From positions 1 through 8,535 of the forward strand of contig JAUWEO010000068.1 of the NCBI GenBank assembly GCA_030608245.1: a stretch of 8,535 nt of DNA. Direction: 5' to 3'. A program made the translations under genes and the position numbers. This DNA is from Candidatus Latescibacterota bacterium. Its GTDB lineage: Bacteria; Latescibacterota; MVCY01. The notes beneath the pieces were generated by a model that was given only the letters and a program-made list of their open reading frames with translations, did no database searches and was not told the DNA's origin. Shown here piece by piece: positions 4,315 through 8,535 of this stretch (its first letter is position 1; the number at the start of each line of letters is the position of its first letter).

Positions 4315-7248
4315 ATGTCAAACAGACTGTTAATCTTCTCTTTCGTTTTTCTATTTATCCCCTCTGGACAAATCCATCCTCACTCCCCAGCCTATCGGTG
4401 GCACACCATCCAGACAGAGCACTTCTGGATTCACTACCACCAGGGAGAAGAACATAGCGCCCAGCATGTGGCCTGTTTAGCTGAGGAGCTGTATCCGCCT
4501 ATTACTACCTCCCTTGACACCGATCCGGGCAGAGTTCACATCGTCCTGAACGGTCATACCGACTTCGCCAACGGGTATGCTACTCTTCTTCCCAAACACA
4601 TAGAGCTTTACACTACTGTGCCTCAGGGCAAGTGGGCAGGTACCCGACAGGAGGACTGGCTTCGCCTGCTGTTCGCTCACGAATATACTCATATTGTTCA
4701 GTTCAGTGTTGCCGACGGCTTTACCCTGCTGGGCAAGCTGGTTTTCGGCGACTTGGCTCTGTTGTCCAACTGCCTCATCCCGGGTTGGGCCACCGAGGGA
4801 ATAGCGGTAACCGCTGAGACCATGTACAGCAAAGGAGGGCGCGGCAGAAATCCCTATTTCGAGATGCTGATCAAAGCCCCGCTGCTGGAGGACAGGATGT
4901 GGAACCTGGCACAGGCAGGACATCCCGGCGAGACAAATCCTCCCCTCGACCGCTTCTACATCGCTGGTTACTACTTAGCAGACTACCTGCGTAGACACCA
5001 CGGGGAGCGAACTTTAGCGGAAATATACCGGGAATACAGCTTTTTCCCGTTCTTTGGTCTGGGATTCTCCGCCTGGATGGCAACCGGGCACAGCAGCAGC
5101 GCTATCTACCGGGATATGCTCGCCGAGCTCACAGACAGATTCCAGGTCCAGAAGGAGAATGTGGAGCACCAGGGCCTGACCAAGGCCCGGCGGTTTACCC
5201 GACAAAAGGCAGCATTTTTCCACCACCCCCAGTGGGCAAACGACGGGCAGGCCCTCTACACCTATTTAGTCAGCTACGACACCCTGCCCGCACTGGTAAA
5301 GGTCGATATCGCTACCGGCAAGGTGAAACGCCTGGTTGCCGCCGAGCTTACCCACAGCGGCTCATTTAACTGCTGGCAGAATAGGATGGTGCATTTCGCC
5401 AAACTTTCCTCCAGCCTCTTTTCTGAAGACGATATCTTCTCCGACCTCTATTCTTACGACCTGAAGACTGGCAGGGAAAAGCGGCTGACCAGGGGCCTCC
5501 GAGCCTGGTCGCCGAGCCTTTCACCAGACGGCAAGCAACTGCTCTGCGTTAAGAATGAAGGGGTGTACAACAACCTCTATCTGTTGAGCCCTGACGGAAC
5601 CGGGTCTGAAAGATTTACCCATCTTACCGCTGCCTGTTTCTCCAACCCGGTCTGGTCTCCGGACGGTAAAAAAATCGCCGTGGCGGTCAACATCCGCGGG
5701 AAACAGGACATCTACCTGGTGAACTCTGACGGCTCTGCTCTCCGGCCCCTTTGTGGGGTGGACTCTGCCGGGGAGTTCGACCCGGCCTGGAGTCCGGACG
5801 GCCGCTATCTTCTCTTCGGCTCTGACCGCACGGAAGTTAACAATATCCATGCTTTCGACTTAGAGACCGAGAGACTTTACCAGGTGACCAATGTAGTCAC
5901 CGGGGCATTTGAGCCAGCGGTCTCTCCCGATATGAAAGTACTTGCCTTCACTCAGTACAGCAGCGAAGGGTTCTCTGTCTACATTGCGGATTTTGCACCG
6001 GAGAGATGGCGAGAGGTGAAATATCAAAAGAGCTTTGTAAGGGAGGTTGCTGGGTTAAAACCAAGAATTCAATATGATTCGAGGCCTTACAGTCCCTGGG
6101 GACAGCTTCTGCGGCCCACCTTCTGGCTGCCGGTGCTGGGGGAAGATGAAAAGGGGATTCAACTGGGCGGCCTGACCCTTACCCAGGATGTGCTCTCTAA
6201 GCACAGCTTGCTGGTGGAACTGTTGGCAGGGGTGAACAGCCATAGACCCAACTACTTCTTTTCCTACGGCAATCGCCAGTCTTACCCTATTATCTGGGCG
6301 GAGGTCTTTGATCAATCCTTCCGGGAGAAAGGGCTTTTCCCGGGCACTCCGCCCGACAGTCTGGACGAACACTGGTTCCGAGAACATGGGGGTGGTCTGC
6401 ACATCGGATTGCCTCTGAGTCTGAGAAGCAATGCCTGGACGACCTCGTTGTTTCTCCGCTTAGGACTGATTGGCAAGAGGGTCTCCCGCCTTTCAGATAT
6501 CCCGGGTGGATACGAGGGACAAGCCCCTCGGAGGGGTAATTATGTGGGGATTAACGGCAGACTTATCTTTTCAAACGGTTACGCCGCATTCAAAGACATC
6601 CTTCCCATCTACGCTCCCTTGGTAACGGTGGCTTGGGAGACTACCAACAGCAGTCTGGGCAGCGACTACCGGGCCTCTGAGCTTAGAGCTACCATCTGTC
6701 AACATCTGCCCTTGGGAGACTACATCCGGACTCTTGCGCACCACGTTTTGGCTTTTAATTTCTCGCTGCAGTTTCAGCAGGGTGACTATCGCTATGAAAA
6801 GTGGGGATTTCTGCCTCGGGGCTACGACGAGAACGCTTCTCCCTTCGATTGCAAGAATCTTGCCTTAGCTTCGGTTCAATACGAGTTCCCCATCTGGTAT
6901 GTCGACAATGGCTGGGGGACTCTCCCGCTTTTTCTCAGCAGGGTGACAGGTGACCTCTTTCTGGACTGCGGCAGTGGTTGGCGGGGCCCTTTAAATCAAC
7001 AAAGCGGGAGAGATATCCTCAACAGGGCGAAGACGAGTTGGGGAGCGGAATTGAAGCTTCACACCTTCCTCTTCTATCGATTTCCGCTCTGGCTTGGCTT
7101 GGGAGCGACCTATCAACCAGGCAAAAAACAGGTGATTCTCTATCCTACCCTGGGCCTGTTTGCCGGGTCTTCCAGCAGGGAACCCTCGAGGAATTTCCAT
7201 CGAAAAGTGGCCAGAGGGCTGCTCAACCAGTGCTTCTGTCGATATTGA
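4315..7248 (+). CDS. Secreted gluzincin metallopeptidase / TolB-like PD40 propeller / outer-membrane beta-barrel protein
   Basis: A 977-residue envelope protein with three regions. Residues 1 to about 18-24 are a signal peptide (hydrophobic LLIFSFVFLFIP). Residues about 28-280 form a peptidase-MA-like gluzincin domain: HEYTH at 122-126 supplies two zinc histidines and the catalytic Glu123, and Glu161 in GWATEGIA is the probable third ligand. Residues about 290-560 are a beta-propeller with PD40/TolB-like motifs: HPQWANDGQ (304-312), SPSLSPDGK (399-407), NPVWSPDGK (444-452), DPAWSPDGR (489-497) and EPAVSPDMK (533-541). Residues about 590-950 are rich in alternating aromatic and hydrophobic strands and resemble a bacterial surface-antigen (BamA/Omp85-type) barrel. 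The likely picture is a barrel anchored in the outer membrane with protease and propeller attached; substrate and topology are unknown. A basic tail of about 27 residues follows the last apparent strand (ILYPTLGLFA). The 87 nt between ATG 4228 and the start are treated as leader. Confidence 0.85.
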   Translation: MSNRLLIFSFVFLFIPSGQIHPHSPAYRWHTIQTEHFWIHYHQGEEHSAQHVACLAEELYPPITTSLDTDPGRVHIVLNGHTDFANGYATLLPKHIELYTTVPQGKWAGTRQEDWLRLLFAHEYTHIVQFSVADGFTLLGKLVFGDLALLSNCLIPGWATEGIAVTAETMYSKGGRGRNPYFEMLIKAPLLEDRMWNLAQAGHPGETNPPLDRFYIAGYYLADYLRRHHGERTLAEIYREYSFFPFFGLGFSAWMATGHSSSAIYRDMLAELTDRFQVQKENVEHQGLTKARRFTRQKAAFFHHPQWANDGQALYTYLVSYDTLPALVKVDIATGKVKRLVAAELTHSGSFNCWQNRMVHFAKLSSSLFSEDDIFSDLYSYDLKTGREKRLTRGLRAWSPSLSPDGKQLLCVKNEGVYNNLYLLSPDGTGSERFTHLTAACFSNPVWSPDGKKIAVAVNIRGKQDIYLVNSDGSALRPLCGVDSAGEFDPAWSPDGRYLLFGSDRTEVNNIHAFDLETERLYQVTNVVTGAFEPAVSPDMKVLAFTQYSSEGFSVYIADFAPERWREVKYQKSFVREVAGLKPRIQYDSRPYSPWGQLLRPTFWLPVLGEDEKGIQLGGLTLTQDVLSKHSLLVELLAGVNSHRPNYFFSYGNRQSYPIIWAEVFDQSFREKGLFPGTPPDSLDEHWFREHGGGLHIGLPLSLRSNAWTTSLFLRLGLIGKRVSRLSDIPGGYEGQAPRRGNYVGINGRLIFSNGYAAFKDILPIYAPLVTVAWETTNSSLGSDYRASELRATICQHLPLGDYIRTLAHHVLAFNFSLQFQQGDYRYEKWGFLPRGYDENASPFDCKNLALASVQYEFPIWYVDNGWGTLPLFLSRVTGDLFLDCGSGWRGPLNQQSGRDILNRAKTSWGAELKLHTFLFYRFPLWLGLGATYQPGKKQVILYPTLGLFAGSSSREPSRNFHRKVARGLLNQCFCRY

Positions 7249-7281
7249 TGGAGTCGCAAAAAGTCCCCGCTGTTGATTTTC

Positions 7282-7378
7282 AATGCAAAGACGCCAAGAC
7301 GCAAAGAAAGAAGATATTCTCTAATAATCACATAATTATCTCTCTTGTTTTCTCTCTGCGACTTTGCGTCTCTGCGTT
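7282..7378. repeat. Palindromic CGCAGAG-type element, copy 2
   Basis: A 97-bp palindromic element between the protease gene and the GNAT gene. The left arm 7282-7312 (words GCAAAGACGCC and ACGCAAAGA) matches the reverse complement of the right arm 7348-7378 (GCGACTTTGCGTC, TCTGCGTT) at about 24 of 31 positions, around an AT-rich 35-nt centre. It is the homologue of 2220-2321 in opposite orientation. In RNA it would fold into a long hairpin 33 nt past the protease stop codon and could protect that 3' end or reduce read-through into the GNAT gene, although there is no terminal T-run. Confidence 0.8.
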
Positions 7379-7403
7379 AGATTTCAGACTTCCTACGAAA
7401 GGA

Positions 7404-7413
7404 TCAATATTGA
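7404..7413. promoter_or_regulatory. Perfect 10-bp palindrome upstream of the GNAT gene
   Basis: TCAATATTGA is its own reverse complement and lies 12 nt before the ribosome site of the GNAT gene. It could be an operator half of a regulated promoter, but a perfect 10-bp AT-rich palindrome is not rare and no clear -35/-10 pair accompanies it. Confidence 0.2.
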
Positions 7414-7437
7414 ATCTCTAAGCACGGGAGGATGAAT

Positions 7438-8535
7438 ATGGCCGAGACTAATTATGACGGCCCCAGGAGTATGTTTCCTGAGGAATATGATGAGTTGATG
7501 GATCTAAAAGAGATAGCCTACGGCGAGACTCGGCGGCATTTTCTTGATTATTTTCCCCACACAGCTAAACGGGAGAACTTTATTTTTGGTAACCGTTTCA
7601 TCATCAAACAGAACGGCAAAATGCTGAGCCATGTGGGATTGATACCGATGGATGTCTATGCTGCCGGCTCAAAGGTGAAAGTAGGTGGCATCGGGGGTGT
7701 AGCCACTCACCCTGACGCTCGGGGCAAAGGATTTATGGGTAAATCGCTTAACTATTCCACTGAAAGGATGAGAGAGAAGGGGATACCCCTTTCCATCCTC
7801 TGGGGGGATACCCAGAGATACCGCTATTTCGGTTGGGAGACAGCAGGCAGACAAATGGTTTTCCAGTTAAGCAAACGCTCAGTAAGAGGTATAAATGTAG
7901 GTAAAGGATTTACCTTCCGGGGATACCGCGGGGGAGAATATCTGGATCTGATTGCCGGAATTCACGAAAAGGAACCGCTGAGGTGTGTGCGTTCCCTCCG
8001 GGACTACGAACAGCTGCTGCAAAGAACGCAGACAGAGGTGTGGTTGGGGGATGAAGGAAATTCCTGGACCTACGCTGTTTTCTCTGGGAATGAAGTGATC
8101 GAATTCGGTGGGGAGCCTTCGACTGTAGCCAAACTCTTCACCTTTATGCTCCACCATTACCCAATGCAGACTATTAAGGTCTACACCCCCTACAGGGAAA
8201 GCCTGATGCTTCACACCCTTTACGGAATCAGCTTCTGCTGGGAAGTGGTTCCTTTAGGGATGATCAAGGTGGTCAACTTAGAGAGAGTGCTCCGCTGTTT
8301 CCAGGGGCAACTACAGAAGAAGGCAGAACTGTTCAAGATAGAACGAGGTATGGGCATCACTCTCCGTATGGATCAAAGTGAACAGCAAGCTACTATAATT
8401 GTGAGAAAAGAGTTGGGGATAACAACTGAGGCGTCACAGGAAGTGATTCTCTTATCGGATATAGAATTGGTAAGGCTCCTTTTCGGTCCTTCGGCAGAGG
8501 ATTTCGGGGAGAATGTAATCCAGAAGAGACTACTT
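7438..8535 (+). CDS. Eis-like GNAT N-acetyltransferase, 3' end cut by the window
   Basis: An open frame of 366 codons runs to the last base with no stop, so the C-terminus is missing. GNAT enzymes transfer acetyl from acetyl-CoA to amines; this one should be cytoplasmic. The acetyl-CoA-binding motif A is VGGIGGVATHPDARGKGFMG (82-101), with the R/K-G-x-G loop at 95-100. Motif B follows as LSILWGDTQRYRYFGWE (118-134). After about residue 150 comes a second region that could be a degenerate GNAT fold. Residues from about 295, ending in VILLSDIELVRLLFG (336-350), resemble the SCP2-like C-terminal domain of Eis proteins. Eis-type proteins are about 400 residues, so perhaps 20-50 residues are lost. 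GGGAGG (7426-7431) lies six nt before ATG 7438; the in-frame ATG at 7432 abuts it and is too close. The substrate cannot be inferred; aminoglycoside acetylation, known for mycobacterial Eis, should not be assumed. Confidence 0.88.
   Translation, partial: MAETNYDGPRSMFPEEYDELMDLKEIAYGETRRHFLDYFPHTAKRENFIFGNRFIIKQNGKMLSHVGLIPMDVYAAGSKVKVGGIGGVATHPDARGKGFMGKSLNYSTERMREKGIPLSILWGDTQRYRYFGWETAGRQMVFQLSKRSVRGINVGKGFTFRGYRGGEYLDLIAGIHEKEPLRCVRSLRDYEQLLQRTQTEVWLGDEGNSWTYAVFSGNEVIEFGGEPSTVAKLFTFMLHHYPMQTIKVYTPYRESLMLHTLYGISFCWEVVPLGMIKVVNLERVLRCFQGQLQKKAELFKIERGMGITLRMDQSEQQATIIVRKELGITTEASQEVILLSDIELVRLLFGPSAEDFGENVIQKRLL

Noticed and set aside
6978..7421. A 147-codon plus-strand ORF overlapping the 3' end of the protease gene and the palindromic repeat
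   Set aside because: It is out of frame with the well-supported barrel and its C-terminal half is a translation of the repeat.
7879..8214. A minus-strand ORF of 111 codons within the GNAT gene
   Set aside because: It is antisense to a coding frame with clear GNAT motifs and has no recognisable domain.

Overview
This 8.5-kb window reads as a chromosomal segment of a Gram-negative (outer-membrane-bearing) bacterium of medium GC, probably an uncultured or environmental anaerobe. The support is a predicted outer-membrane beta-barrel fusion protein, a TRL-like lipoprotein, and several kinds of short palindromic intergenic repeat of the type common in Desulfobacterota-like and candidate-phylum genomes. 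The lineage cannot be fixed from this sequence. I see no rRNA, tRNA, CRISPR array, transposase or phage gene.

Layout. On the minus strand, a PIG-L/LmbE-type deacetylase gene (2041 to 1346) is followed by a zinc-dependent medium-chain sugar/alcohol dehydrogenase gene (1186 to 167), which ends at a good intrinsic terminator (84-124). A divergent intergenic region of about 550 bp (2042-2596) holds promoters for both directions and a 102-bp palindromic repeat. On the plus strand follow wecB, the non-hydrolysing UDP-GlcNAc 2-epimerase (2597-3700); a small TRL-like lipoprotein gene (3855-4178); a 977-residue three-part secreted protein with a gluzincin metallopeptidase, a TolB/PD40-like propeller and an outer-membrane barrel (4315-7248); and an Eis-like GNAT acetyltransferase (from 7438) cut by the window end.

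How the genes fit together. WecB makes UDP-ManNAc for surface polysaccharide. The PIG-L protein could deacetylate an N-acetylhexosamine-containing metabolite, and the dehydrogenase could act on a sugar or polyol, so the left half is compatible with amino-sugar or envelope-glycan metabolism; this link is inference. The TRL lipoprotein and the protease-propeller-barrel protein are both envelope proteins, but nothing shows that they work together.

The most notable signals outside the genes are repeats. Two homologous palindromic elements of about 100 bp lie in opposite orientation (2220-2321 and 7282-7378) and bracket the wecB-TRL-protease block. A pair of inverted repeats of about 28 nt (3798-3826 and 4195-4221) tightly brackets the TRL gene. 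Two further palindromic repeats lie at 37-58 and 1243-1304, and the second carries a promoter-like sequence pointing into the dehydrogenase gene. No clearly new enzyme system is visible. The best leads are the three-domain envelope protease and the inverted-repeat-bounded lipoprotein cassette.
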